From: Proteles cristata cristata
Lineage: Eukaryota; Chordata; Mammalia; Carnivora; Hyaenidae
DNA length: 64,000 nucleotides
Direction of reading: 5' to 3'
Assembly (NCBI GenBank): GCA_017311185.1
Contig: JAESUZ010003490.1
Span: 1,860,001-1,924,000, forward strand
Below the pieces are notes generated by a model. The model was not told where the DNA came from. It saw only the letters and a program-made list of their open reading frames with translations, and searched no databases. Below are positions 10,691 to 23,074 of this stretch, piece after piece (positions within the stretch are counted from its first letter, which is position 1; every line of letters starts with the position of its first letter). Position numbers and translations under genes: made by a program.

Positions 10691-11395
10691 TCACTTGTTC
10701 AACAAATGTTTACTGGGTACTTCTTTTGTGCTGGCATGTGCAATGAACGAGATAGGCCAGGTTTCGACTCTCATGGATTTTACATCCTTGTGGATGGGGG
10801 GAGGGAGCCGGTAATTAGCAAGGAGTCATAAATTGGCACAATAATTTCGGAGAGTGAGAGGTGCAAAGAAGATAAAATAGGGTCCTGTACTAGAAAATGA
10901 TTTAGGGATGCTGGAGAACATTTTGAACTTGGGTGTTTGTTCTTCCTTTTGAAAAATCAGGCTTCCATGCTGTTCAGAAGCCCATGCTGCCACACGGAAA
11001 GACTGAAATAGAGGATAATTGAGGCCCTCAGCTGGGCTCCCAGCAGGAAATAAATAAGGCAATAAACTAGAAAGGAATGGGTGGGGAGGTGACTTTAGAG
11101 AGGTTGACCAGAAAAGGCATTTGCGAGGAGGTGGTATTGGAGCTAAGATTTGGAAAATAATAAGATGTCCATTCAGTGAGGGGAGAAAGAACATTCCAAG
11201 CAGGAAGAACAACATATGCAAAGGGCCTGAGGAGCTGAAGTCATGTATCTTGTTTGGGAAATGATTGGGGATGGTGGCATGGTGTAGATTGGAAAAGCTG
11301 GACGAAATCAGATCATGTAGGGCCTTTTAGGCTACACCATAGGGGCTGAGTGCAGTGGGAAGCCATTGGAGGGATCAGATTTGCATCCCATAGAG
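10690..11395 (-). mobile_element. L2 LINE remnant, antisense
   Basis: 'ttcaacaaatgtttactggg', 'aacattccaagcaggaag', 'caaagggcctgagg', 'atgtagggccttttaggc' and 'gggaagccattggagg' appear in the order of the reversed L2 3' region. Confidence 0.8.
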
Positions 11396-11499
11396 ATCTC
11401 CACCTTTGGCTACTCCAAAGGAAGTTCCAGAGGGTAAGTTAGAGGAAGAACCCATCTATAAGGTAGATTCCCTTTGCAAAAATTTAACCTATGAACGAA

Positions 11500-11610
11500 G
11501 CCAACATAGGAACATTGGACGTGATACACATGGGGAAACTCAAGTCCAGAGAAGTTGAATGACTTGAGCAATTGCACAGGACAGATCCAGAAGTCCATGA
11601 GGGGCTCACG
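11500..11610 (-). mobile_element. MIR remnant, antisense
   Basis: 'acatggggaaactcaagtcc' and 'gttgaatgacttgagcaatt' match the reversed MIR core in order. Confidence 0.5.
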
Positions 11611-11639
11611 ATGCAGACCAAGGAAACTGAGGGGATGTA

Positions 11640-14600
11640 GAGCAAACACCATTTATTTTCATTGCCCCAAGTTTGCTTCAGTCACCAGTTTGGTAAGAAG
11701 AGAACTTTAATCCAAAAGCAAGTAATCCAAAAGCCCTATTAACCTGCCTACCCATACCAGCATACCAGCCCCCCCCCCAAAAAAAAAGAAAGAAAAAGAA
11801 AAAAGAGAAGCCAACTCCAGAGCTTGTAGGCCTGCATTCTCCACAATCATTTCTCTGTATTACAGCTCTTGTCATCTTGCATTATACATGAATAACTAAT
11901 CAACCAAACACAAACCCACTGATGAAAAAAAAAAAACACGCTGGATCTAGAATGTGAGCCGGGTAAAGAGTAATATTAATTTCACTGGTAAATAACAAAG
12001 TGGGAGACAACATGAGCGACGTGAAGACAAGGGAACGCTGAGAAAGGAACAGTTCTGGGAAAGGAAACTTCCAAGACACAAGGGGAGGGGGAAGCCTGGG
12101 ACCAGATTCACCATATTTGGAATACATTGACGCCATCCTTTCCTCCTCTGGCTTTCATAAGCATAAGGAACATCATGGGTCCACAAACTGGCCATTTAAG
12201 CCACCATCTGTCTGCCTCGCCCAGTTGAACGGTTCATCTAATAATCTTCTACTCTCCCCTAATGAATTGATAGGTGTTAGTCTTAACTCACCTGTCACTA
12301 TTGAAGTGGGCTCCAACCAAGTCTTACCTCTTTGAACTTCCACAGTGCATAGCACCGTGCTAGGGGTGCAGTAGCTGTTCAATAAATGCAGCCTTCCACA
12401 AACTTCCTAAATGAATTCGTCTCTGCCTCCGGCATTTTCCACCAAAATGTGTTTCTTGACCACCCAGGACCAACTCCTGATCTCTCTCCGGGGAGTGGTC
12501 TGGAAATACGTCAGCTTTTCTCCTCTTCCTCCTGGATTTCGGTGGCACCGGACACTGTTGAGATCTTTCAACTGTCTTTGGTGACTCTAAAATCTCCTGG
12601 TTCTTAGCTTTCCACATTTGTGGTGTCTCCCCTCTGATCTCCAGCAATTTTTCCCCTTTGTCTGTGCTTGCAAGTACATATGCCCTGAAGAGTCTGTTTT
12701 TCTCTCATGTCATTCCTTCCAAGAAATTAATTACATCTCATTTCAATCAATGTATCTATTATCATCCGTAACGTTATGCACAAAATGCCTGTTATGCGCA
12801 AAATAGACTTCCAGCTCTTCTTGGTGCCCTGGTGCCTGGCACAGAGCTGGCAGCAAATGGGTGCTCAGTACACAAGCCCAATGGGGCAGACCGTTCTTCA
12901 AACTATGCTCGCAGGAAGGGCGGGGAGAGACTATCATCCCCATTATATAGAAAGGACCCCCTCCCCCGCCCCCTCCCCCCAAAGCCCAGGGAGGTGAAGT
13001 ACACATTGAAAACATGATTCTCGGTCCTGGCTACGGAGATTCTCTGTCTTCAATGCAATAAGCATTCTGATTTTGCCAATTGTACAAGGCCTGTCAAGCT
13101 AATCTCAATGCTGTCTAAATACTGGCATCCAGTCCTTTTCATGCTCTTCTGCACAGGCTTGAATTTGCCAGCGCCTCTCTTAAAATATAGCCCGCAGGAC
13201 TGAGCATAAAACTGCATGTGGCCTGACCTGCCAGCACGCCCGGGGATTATTGCCTCCCTCCTTCCACACTCTGTCGTTCTATTAATAGAGCCTAAGATTG
13301 CATTAGGGTTCTCAACAGCCTCCTTGCGCTGTGGGTTCACATCAAGCTTGTGATCAGCTAACCCCCCGGGTCTTCCTCGTGAGCCTTCTGTCAAGCCAGA
13401 CCTCCCCATCAGCCACTTGGGCAATTGATTTTTTTGAATGTTCATGATTATCCATGATCCGGACTAGAAGGTACAAAGCCAGGTCTTGCCCTCCTCTCTT
13501 GTGTGGCATCTGCTGAGTGGGTGATGCAGGACCCAGAGGCGTGGCCGCCCACTGCGGGGGGCCTCGGGCATCGCCACAGCCACGGAAGGGAGAAGATGGG
13601 GACAAAGTTAATTTTCTGGTTTGCTTCGAATTATTCCTCTGTTTATTCCTTCTCCTCTTGGGTTATGGTCCTTTCTTCATCTTGTTCTAATTCGGGGTGT
13701 TCATAGGCACAGCCACACTGTTGTTTCTTATGCCCTCTCCAACCGGTATTATTTTTAGCACGAGTGTCTTACTCAGCAATTTGCTGTAAAGCCTGCCCTC
13801 TATTGTCCTCACTCCTAATCTTTTCTCTTCTTCCTTTCTTCCCTCTGTCTCTGGGTGTCAATACACCGTGGAGCTGCGTAGATTTGATTTCGGCCTGTTT
13901 GAAGCCCCGTGGGGGTGACAGTGCTCTCTCCCTGGCCAACTCTTCCCTTCATACCTTTTGCAGCCACTTGGAACGGGTCACTGCAGAAATTGCAGTGCGG
14001 GCCACGGTGGTGGGTCTCCTTTAACCTCCAGGAAGCCTCTGGATCTGTGGGGCTTGGGTCTCCCAATTTGATGACGGGGCTCTTAATTCTGGAATCCGGG
14101 GCCCCAGAGACGAGAGACAGCTTCTCTTTCCTCCGCCAGCAGGGGGAACTGACCAGGCTTGGGCGCGAGCAGGTGTTCCCCGCATCCACCAGAAGAGGGC
14201 GTCATACCCACGGTCCTCCACAGTTGGAACTTCTCACCCAGAACTGGATCCTGTCGCGTTGGCTTCCTGGAGACCCAAAGATACGATGGGACGGCGCTAC
14301 CGCCATGCTTCTTCCTGCTGCTTTGGCCGCCTGGAATGATGGCGGAAAGCAGAGGATTCTGAAGACGTGGACCTAGCATGGGTCCAAACTGACCGGTGGG
14401 GTTTGTGGGCTGAGCTGTGAGCTTCTGGCTGGCAAATTGGCAAGCCGATGGGGCCTCGGGCCCGGAGGCGAAAAGGCCGTCTGAGAATGTTTGAAGTTCA
14501 CAGACACGACGCAGTGTGTGTGAGGAGGCCTGGGTGGAGGGGCCCTGCGCATTTCCGGCGGTGACACGCGGGGTGGGGGGGGGGTTCTGTCCCGCACGGC

Positions 14601-15835
14601 GGAGCACGGCGGGGGTGGGGCGAGTTCCCGCAGGGGTGCGGAGGTACAAGGGAAGGTGACCGCGGCACCGCCTCAACTATTTCCAGGTGGAGTTAAAAAG
14701 CACAGCCAATTTCTTCCGGAGGCCCCGGCACCTTTCATCAAGGCCAAACTGGTAACTGATTAAAAACGAAGCAATGGAAGATTAAGCCCGAGAGGCCGGA
14801 GGAGAAAATGGTTTCCAGGTGGAAAGGACCCCTGCTCCGTTAACACCACCCATGTTCAAGCGGCCCAGGGTTCTCCCACCCTCCCGGGCAGCGCTGGGCG
14901 GTCGCCAGGGCTTGCAGGCAAAGGGCTCCCTAATTGCCAAGCGGCGAGGATGCTTAATAAAATATTTACCTACACGTATGCGAATAATGATGGCCGAATG
15001 ACAGACTGACATTAAACAGCTTTAAGCTGCATGGGAGAGCGGCTCTGGGATGGTGTCAACGAAAACAGTAACTTTCTGTTTAATTCCAGAGGCTGATCTC
15101 CTGGGCCTGCCGTGGCCAAGCTCGCGGAAGGGCGCGCGGGTGGGGAGGAGGCTCCCCACCATGGCATAGGGTGTCCCTTGCAGGAAACTGCCACCCAGAG
15201 GGGCTGGGGCCAGTCTCACACCGGACCGGGTCCTGCTCTTAGGATTCCTGAAGAATAAAGACGTCTGATTCCTTTCTGTGCACACCTAGAAGGATCCCTG
15301 CTATGGTCACTCAATCAATGATGTGGATATTTATTAGGAGTCTGACTTTTTCAAATCACTTGGCTAAACTTGTAAGCAGCATTTGCCTTGGCTGGGCTTG
15401 ATCATTTTGAGCTGGAATCGAGGAAAGCGGAAGCCAGAATGGGGGGAAAAAGGAGTAAAACTCTTCAGCCACAACACTAGGCTTCTAGCTGTGTGCTGTG
15501 GGAACATGGAAAGGAAAAGAAAAAAATTTGGTTAAACAAGTTTTCTCCCCTCACCCCCCTGTATTAGAAACCTTTTTGCATTTCCCACCCTGGTTTGGGA
15601 AGGAAATAACAAAGCAAAGCAATTTTTCTCCATTGTTTAAATAGACTTTTATGTCTCTAAGTGTATCAAACAATGTTAGGAATAAATAAACTACACATAA
15701 AGGTATTTATATGGGAGATAAGTTAAGACTGTTTGAAAAATACAGTTTCACTTTCACCCTCATACGCTCTGCCTTTTTTCGTGTTCTTTTCAAGTATTTT
15801 ATACCTCCGGTTATGACTGTTAGAAAAATACTATC
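11640..15835. other. Low-repeat intergenic stretch upstream of MSI2
   Basis: No CAN SINE in more than 4 kb. An L2/MIR 3' end is likely near 12,320-12,390 ('tgcagtagctgttcaataaa') and a MIR-like end near 12,820-12,870. 14,080-14,660 is GC-richer with some CpG. 14,690-15,080 is AT-rich with homeodomain-like TAAT motifs and may be conserved. The 197-codon minus-strand frame (14083-14676) has no recognisable domain. Confidence 0.4.
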
Positions 15836-15839
15836 TTGG

Positions 15840-16066
15840 GGGGCACCTGGGTGGCTCAGCTGGTTAAGTGTCTGACTTCTGCTCAGGTCTATCTCACAGT
15901 TCGTAGATTTAAGCCCTGCGTCGGGCTCTGTGCTGACAGCTCAGAGCCTGCAGCCTGCTTTGGATTCTGGGTTTCCCTCTCTCTCTCTGCCCCTCCCCTG
16001 CTCATGCCGTGCGGTTGCTCTCTCTCTCTCTCATAAATAATTTTTAAAAATCTTAAAAAAAAAAAA
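15840..16066 (+). mobile_element. CAN SINE with 17-bp target duplication
   Basis: Head 'gggcacctgggtggctcag' and a long A tail. gaaaaatactatcttgg precedes it and gaaaaataccatcttgg follows (one mismatch). Confidence 0.93.
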
Positions 16067-16069
16067 GGA

Positions 16070-16850
16070 AAAATACCATCTTGGCTTTCCCATGTGATTC
16101 AGATCTAAAAGGACTAACCGATGAAGGGTCTGTATGCACATACTGATTTTCTATTTCTTGGGAGAAAACAAACGAGCTTTAAATTTAAGAGCACGCTCAG
16201 AAGTCATAATTCTTGAGGAAAGAAACTATTTATTTATTGAGGAGAAATACAAAGGGCCCATTCCTTTTAGGCATGAAATTTATACCTGGTGAAATTCTCA
16301 TCAGTAAAAACTCATTTCCCTAAATATTATCTGGTAAAAATATGGTTTGTGTTTTTTGGTACAACGTCTTCCATGCCTGTTCTTAAGGGTAAGGTTTTGT
16401 GGGAGCCCAGGGGAAATAAAGTGAACATACCCTCTAATCAGAGAGGCACTTGGCTTGGCAGTGAAATGGAACCCTGAAAAGTAAACAAAGTGCATTGTGT
16501 GAAAAAGAGCTGGTTTAAATTAATCTTGCTTTTCCAATTTGAAAACATGCTTATGGTTGTTAGCAACTGAGTCAAGACATTTAAATCATACATATATTTT
16601 TATATCTTGACAGTGACCTTTTATAAGTGTGCAGTGGGGATAAGATGACGAGCGAGGCAAGACTCCAGAAAGAGCATTTTAGGTAATTGAACATGAAATG
16701 TGTTGCAATCTGATAACATTAATAATACGCAATCGCTACTTTCTATCTAATATGCAGTTCATTTGGCCAGAGTCTAACTAAAGCACTCTATAAATGTTAG
16801 CATATGAATGTTGCAAGCCTATAAAGTAAGCAGCTCTATTTTAGTGTGCT
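16070..16850. other. Intergenic AT-rich sequence, nothing recognised
   Basis: Short frames only. No element family or gene identified by eye. Confidence 0.35.
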
Positions 16851-16854
16851 TTGA

Positions 16855-17400
16855 AGTATCTCTGTATTCGTTATCTATTCTGGATAACAAATTATCCCAA
16901 TTTAGTAGCTTCAGACAACAAGTCTTTACTATCTCACACAGTATCTGGGGGGTCAGGAACTGGGAATGGCTTAGTTGGGAGGTTCTGGCTCAAGGTGTCT
17001 TCACAAAGTTGCGGTCAAGGCACAGACTGGGGCAACAGTCATCTGAAGGCTTGACCGGGGCTTGCATATCTGCTTTTAATGTGTCTGACCTACAGTCCTG
17101 GTGAGATCACATTGCCGATAGCAAACCTCAGCTCTTCTCTACATGGGCCTTTCCACTGGGTTCCTTGATTGTCCTTATGACACAACAGCTGGCTTTCCCC
17201 GGAGCAAATGGCCCACAAGAGAGAGCAAGGTGGAAGTCATGGTGCAGTTTGTGACCTAGCCTTGGAATTTACCCACCATCATTTCCTTTGCATTGTCTTC
17301 ATTAGAAACCAGTTACTAAGTACAGCTGATGCTCAGGGGGCTGGGAACTAGGCTCCACCTCTTGAAGGAGTATTAAAGAATTTGTAGTCATGTTTTAAAA
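16855..17400 (+). mobile_element. Mammal-wide interspersed repeat, family uncertain (LTR/MER type)
   Basis: 'ataacaaattatcccaattt', 'agtagcttcagacaac' and 'ggtcaggaactgggaatgg' resemble a very common mammalian repeat beginning with a 'taacaaattacc' motif. I cannot name the family with confidence. Confidence 0.5.
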
Positions 17401-18142
17401 CCACCATAACCCCCTATATACAGATGGGGCAGTTGAGGTGAATGGTGGCGTATCAGCTCCAGGTCACCAAGCCACTATTATGATGCTACGTGCAAGGTGG
17501 CAGACTGTTTTATTTCCCCTCCGTGATGCCGTCCACACCAAGCAAAACAGAAAACCCCACATTCCTGAAGTCACTGCACACTAATTCAAACATCGTTTTC
17601 TTTAAAATGGCCAAATTCGTCTAAAAGCAGTAGCGAGCTTTATGTTTGGAGATGGATGAGATGGACATTAGACTGGAAGGTAGGGGTCAGCTTTCCTCTG
17701 ACTCAGCTCTGCCACTTTGAGAAGAAAACACTTTTCTCAGGGATGGTTTCGTCTTTTGTAAAACAAGAAGAGGCTGGCCGAGCAGTTTCCAAACTTGCTT
17801 GCCCATCCCAGTCCTCAGGGGAATGAAAGACTCTCTGGCCTTATAACCTCCAGGAATCTCCATAATTAAGAAGTCCCGGGAGTTGGAGGGCTAGCTGTGC
17901 ACATGCATATGTTGGGCTAGATTACTTCCTATGCCTTCAGCTCAAACATTATTTGAACTTCTCTCTCAGAGTTCGTGTGCCCAGGAAAACCATTGGCTCT
18001 CAAGCGTCACTACAATCATCAGGGAAATGTCTGAAAATATGATGCGTGGGGCCTTCCCCAGGCAAAAGAAATCTGACATTCTGGGGTGGAGCCCAGGGAT
18101 CATTACGGTTTGCCTGTTTTCATCAGTATGTTTTAAGTAATC

Positions 18143-18306
18143 GTGCTCAGCATTGGTTGCACATTAGAATCACTTGGGAAGTTATTAAAAAAAAAAAAAA
18201 AAAAAAAAAGACCACTGCCCAAATGGTTCCCCAACCAATTTAATCAGAATCTTGTGGGCGGAGCCAAGCATCAGTATTTTTTAAAGTTCCCAGGGGATTA
18301 GAATGG
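18143..18306 (+). mobile_element. MER5-like hAT DNA transposon remnant
   Basis: 'ttgcacattagaatcacttg' on the left and 'tttttaaagttcccaggg' followed by 'gattagaatgg' on the right are the inverted ends of MER5A/B as I know them. An A run (18187-18209) has expanded inside it. Confidence 0.7.
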
Positions 18307-18499
18307 ACACCCGCCTTGACCTTATGTTTGCTTCATTTGAGATAATAACAATGCCTTCTCACCCATAAAAGATTATTCACAAATTCAACTGTACTTCAAT
18401 TTAAAATAAAAGTTAAAAAGAGATTATTCAGAAGAAAAATTATTCAGGAATCTTAGATGCCACCCTACTCTAAGAAAAAAATGCATCTGAAATGGAAGC

Positions 18500-21240
18500 C
18501 ATTAAACATTTGAAGTGGAAGTGAGTTGCATTTCTGGCAATATGGCAGAGGAAATAACTTTACTAATCCTCTCACTATACCCCATCTCTAAACACTGGCC
18601 AAAATGCAATAAACACCCACTGAAATGGGCTCATGAGACAGGCCCTCAGTGCCAAAAGCAAGAGGGATATGGCAGTCAGCATGGTGAGCAAGACAGTGGG
18701 GATGGAGCTGGTGTTGTGCAGGTTGCTGGCCTTCAAAGCCTGGAGTTTGAGCATCCCAATGGGAAGGAGACAGTGGTTTGGACCTGTTCAATGTAGGGAG
18801 GTGGTTCTGAGGTCCCCACATTGAGCTGGAACCCTCAAAAGGGTGAATCATTTTAGAAATAATTCACTGGGGAAAAAAAAATCTCCCTAATGGCACAGGA
18901 AGACAAGAAAATTGGACTGTCTTGGCATGATTTGGAGAAAGAAGTCCTCACTGAGAGTTTTGGGACTACAGCCAGCCTTGATGTAAATTTGGGGCTGGAA
19001 TTTAGCCTAACTGTATGATCCAGGAGCCAGTAACCCCAAAGCTGATAAGTAAAGATAAAAATGCAGACCCAACACCGAACCATAGAATACACAGGCATAC
19101 AACCCACCGTAACTGAGATGTAGTACACACAGGAGTCCCCAGAACCTCAGGGGACGCAAGTATCAGACAGACTCCATGTTAAGTAAGTTTAAAATTACTA
19201 AAGACATTAAAGAACATTCAGAACCATGAGACAATAACAATATTTTTTTAAAAGGTAGATTTGTAAGAGAACTAAATAGAACCTCTGAAAATGACATATA
19301 CAGTCACTGAAACAAAAACTCGGTGGAGGAGTTACACAGCAGATTAGCCACAGCTGAAGAAAAAAAATGGAAATGAATCTGAGGAAATGGCCCAGGAATG
19401 CTCACAGAGACACCAAGTGAAGGAAAGTCTGAGAGAAAGGTTCAGAGTATGTTCAGGATATATCTCATACAGGTACCAGAAGGAGAGAACAGAGAGAATG
19501 TAGGGGACGCTGGTTTATATAGACAATGAATGAGAGGTTTGCAGATTTGATAAAAACAAAACAAAACACAACAAAACATGAATCCTAAGATTTGGGATGT
19601 GCAACGAATCTTGAGCTAGGTAAATAAAAAGAAATTCACACCTGAACCCAGCAGGTAAGACTGTAGTAAGACTGCAGGAAGCCATAGGCAAAGAGAAGAT
19701 CTTAAAGCCGGAAAGAAAACTCAGATTACCAACAAAGGAAATCTACATGCAGACTGACAGCAAACGTCTCCACAACAGAGAAACAACACGAAGTGTAAAA
19801 CAACACTCAGTCTAGATTGTCTCCAGAGAAATCACCATTCAAGGATGAGAGTGCGGTAAGACCATTTTATATTAATGGAGAAAGCAGGTCACTCACATAA
19901 CTTCCCTGGAATTACTACTAAAAGATAGTAATAGTACTACCCTTTTCAAGGAAAAGGGCTGGCAACTAGAAAAAAAATGGCACGCCAGAAACAAAGGGCG
20001 AACACTTCAGTAAACCTGGGCAAATCTAGACAAGAACTGCATAAAACTAAAATGACAATAGTAATTAAATTTAGATGTATTAGAAGTGGTTGGGTCTAGG
20101 GGCGCCTGGGTGGCTTAGTCGGTTAAGCGTCCGACTTTCGCTTGGGTCATGATCTCGCGGTTCGTGGGTTCGAGCCCCGTGTCGGGCTCTGTGCTGGCTG
20201 CCAGCTCAGAGCCTGGAGCCTGTTTCAGAGTCTGTGACTCCCTCTCTCTCTGACCCTTCCCTGCTCACGCTGTCTCTCTCTCTCTCTCTCTCCTGGAAAT
20301 AGATAAAATATTAAAAAAAAAAAAAAAAAAAAAAAAGAAGTGGTTGGGTCTAAAATAACAAGCAACGATAACATGTAAGAGGGAGGAATATAATGGAAAC
20401 GGAATCAATCTTAGCTTACTGTATAGTTTTAGGAGGGGTGGATTAAGCGCATATGTTAAAAATGGTAAAATAACCACCAAAAGACTAGAAATAGAATTTA
20501 CAACTTCTAAATTAAGAGAAAAGGGGAACAAAGAATTCTTGATCAATTCAATAGAAAGGCAGAAAGGAAGTAAACAAAAAACTTAAGAGAAGGAATAAAC
20601 AAAAGGTATAAAATGAGACTGAAGACATAAATTCTAAAAATGTTAGAAATCAGTAGATCAATAGGCTCTCTTACCTGTGGTTAGTGGGAGCACAAATTGA
20701 AATAGCACTTTAGAAAACTGCTTAGCATTATCTTGTGCAGTTTTATTTTCACATACCTCATGACCCAGCCATTGCCCCAAAGAAAAATTCTTGCCCACAT
20801 GCATCAGAAGACAAGAATGTTCATTATAGCTCTGCTCATAACAGCAAAAAATTGGAATAACCCCAAGGACTGTGATAGGAAAATGGACAAAATAAACTGT
20901 GAGAGAATCACACAACAGAATACTCTACAACCACAAAGGAGGATGAACTACAACCAGATGCAAGAATCCAGCTGAATTGTAACAATATTATGTTGAATAA
21001 AAAAACCTAAAAAGAAAATTTTCATAATTTAAAACAACTATGTGATAAAATTTTGATAAAAAAATTTAAAAGCAAAGGGTAATAAATATAAGATTGAGAT
21101 TAGTAGTTACTTCAGATGAAGGAAAAGATAAAGGAGAAGCATATAGGCAGTTGTAAGTCATTGTTATTGCTTTAGCTCTCTAATTGAATAACAGGTTTAC
21201 CAGTGTTCACATACCCAATGATGATAGTGTGTTAATCCCA
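18500..21240 (+). mobile_element. HAL1 or old L1 remnant, + strand (ORF1-like part and 3' region)
   Basis: The middle (about 19,240-20,050) resembles ORF1-type LINE sequence ('gaagatcttaaagccggaaa', 'agactgacagcaaacgtctc'). 20,660-21,010 follows the 3' region of HAL1/L1M elements ('acctcatgacccagccattg', 'tgttcattatagctctgctc'). No open frame remains. A SINE interrupts it at 20,099-20,336. An ORF1-only layout would favour HAL1. Confidence 0.6.
20099..20336 (+). mobile_element. CAN SINE with target duplication
   Basis: Near-consensus copy with a long A tail, flanked by agaagtggttgggtcta on both sides. The tail and CT run produce a spurious minus-strand frame. Confidence 0.93.
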
Positions 21241-21857
21241 GAGATTGTGATTAATACATTGTTGCGCCCCTAAATTTCATTAAAAACATCACATTAAATG
21301 TAAGTGGATAAAACTTACCAGTCAAATAAATAAATGAACAAAATCCAGCTATCTGCTGTTTACATGAGACTTACTTAAAACTTAAAGACTTGAAAACAAA
21401 GGATGGAAAACACATGCCAGGCAAATGCTAATTAGACGATGGAGTAGTTATATTTTTCCCAGGCAAAGCAGACTTTAAATCCAAAAGCACTAGGGCTAAA
21501 GATCATTTGTGTATAGTTGACCTCTGAACCATGCAAGGGTTAGGGTGAGGACTCCCTGAGCAGTTGAAAATCTGTATGACTTCTGACTCCCCCCAAACTT
21601 AAATTACTAATAGCCTACTGTTACTGGAAGACATAGTCAATTGACACATTCCTTATATATGTTATATACCATATTCTTACCATAAATAACAGTCAATTAC
21701 ATATTTCGTATGTTATATGTATTATAATGGTATTCTTATAATAGGTAACATATACAGCCAATTAACACATATTTTGCATGTTACATATATTATATACTGT
21801 ATTCTCACAATACAGTAAGCTAGAGAAAAGAAAATTTTATCAAGAAAATCATAAGGA

Positions 21858-22067
21858 GGGGCGCCTGGGTGGCTTAGGCGGTTAAGCGACCGACTTTCGC
21901 TTAGGTCATGATCTCGCGGTTCGTGGGTTCGAGCCCCGCGTCGGGCTCTGTGCTGACTGCCAGCTCAGAGCCTGGAGCCTGTTTCAGAGTCTGTGACTCC
22001 CTCTCTCTCTCTGACCCTCCCCTAGTCACACTGTCTCTCTCTCTCCTAGAAATAAATAAAAATATTT

Positions 22068-22092
<25 letters not shown>
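21858..22092 (+). mobile_element. Young-looking CAN SINE in a three-copy target site
   Basis: Near-consensus copy ('gcgcctgggtggctt' head, intact 'ggttcgagcccc' B box) with an A/G-rich tail. gaaaatcataagga is at 21844-21857 before it and 22093-22106 after it. Confidence 0.93.
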
Positions 22093-22100
<8 letters not shown>

Positions 22101-22106
22101 TAAGGA

Positions 22107-22301
22107 GGGGCATCTAGGTGGCTCAGTTGGTTGATCATCTGACTTTGGCTTGGGTTATGATATTGCAGTTTGTGAGTTTGAGCCCTACATCAGGCTGGCT
22201 GCTGTTGGCATGGAGCCTGCTTCAGATCCTGTCTCCCCTCTATCTGTCCCCCTCCCACTTGTTCTCTCTCTCTCTCTCAAGAATAATACATTTTAAAAAA
22301 A
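22107..22301 (+). mobile_element. Older CAN SINE sharing the same target site
   Basis: Diverged copy ('ggggcatctaggtggctcag') beginning directly after the second target copy and followed by a third, gaaaatcataagga, at about 22302-22315. Confidence 0.9.
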
Positions 22302-22805
22302 GAAAATCATAAGGAAGAGAAAATACACAATAATTTCACAATTCAGTACTGTATTAATTGAAAAAAGTTTGCATGTAAGTAGACCTGCACAGTTCAAACC
22401 TGTGTTGTTTAAGGGTCAACTGTATATATTAAAGACATAATTCACTAGGAACACAGTATATCTAAGTTTGTATGTACCTAATAACATAGCTTCAAAATGC
22501 AGAAAGCAAAAAGAGAAATAAAATGTAAAAAATAAAAAAATTCAGTCATAGTAGCAGATATTAACAGCCTTTCTCCACATACCTTATCACATACCTTTAA
22601 AATACAGAGAAATCAAAATTTGAGAGATTTTTAGGAGAAATTGTTAAATTCAATCATATAAAGAGATTTTGATCAGAAGTAGAACATCAAACAGACAATA
22701 TTAGTAAGGGTATAGAAAATCTGGGTAACAACAAGCTTGGTTTAGTAGATCTATATAGAATGCTACACTTAACAATTAAGGCATACACGTTCTTTGTGTT
22801 TTTTA

Positions 22806-22963
22806 ATTTTTTTTTAACGTTTACTCATTTTTTGAGACACACAGAGAGAGCACAAGCAGGGGAGCGGCATTAAGAGAGGGAGCACAGAGCCTGACACAGG
22901 GCTTGAACCCATGAGCTGTGAAATCATGACCTGAGCTCACTGACTGAGCCACCCAGGTGTCCC
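22806..22963 (-). mobile_element. CAN SINE, antisense, in L1 ORF2
   Basis: T-rich tail and GA part, ending 'gagccacccaggtgtccc'. It and the next copy separate two L1 phrases; 'gcatacacgttcttt' on the left and 'acatgcacattcttt' on the right look like a decayed target duplication. Confidence 0.85.
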
Positions 22964-22964
22964 T

Positions 22965-23074
22965 CTTTTTTTTTTTTTTTTTTAAAGTAAGCTCTACACC
23001 CAACAGGAGGTTTAAACTCATGACCCCGAGATCAAGAGTTGCATGCTCTACCAACTTAGCTTATCAGGCACCCC
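22965..23074 (-). mobile_element. Short carnivore SINE, antisense
   Basis: Long T run, 'taagctctacacccaac', 'catgaccccgagatcaagag', ending 'atcaggcacccc'; same short type as 4276-4388. Confidence 0.8.

Larger units (their letters stand above)
21514..22422 (-). mobile_element. Tigger2/MER28-like pogo-family DNA transposon, non-autonomous, with TA target duplication
   Basis: The left end 'tagttgacctctgaaccatg' and right end 'tttaagggtcaactg' are inverted repeats of the form CAGTTGACCCTTGAAC, each flanked by TA (21512-21513 and 22423-22424). The body contains 'tagcctactgtta', TA-rich segments and 'cagtactgta' as in Tigger2/MER28. There is no transposase frame. Two SINEs (21,858-22,301) lie within. 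Removing all of it rejoins L1 ORF2 phrases. Confidence 0.8.

Noticed and set aside
14083..14676. 197-codon minus-strand frame in GC-rich intergenic DNA
   Set aside because: No recognisable domain, no supported splice structure, overlaps other equally long frames.
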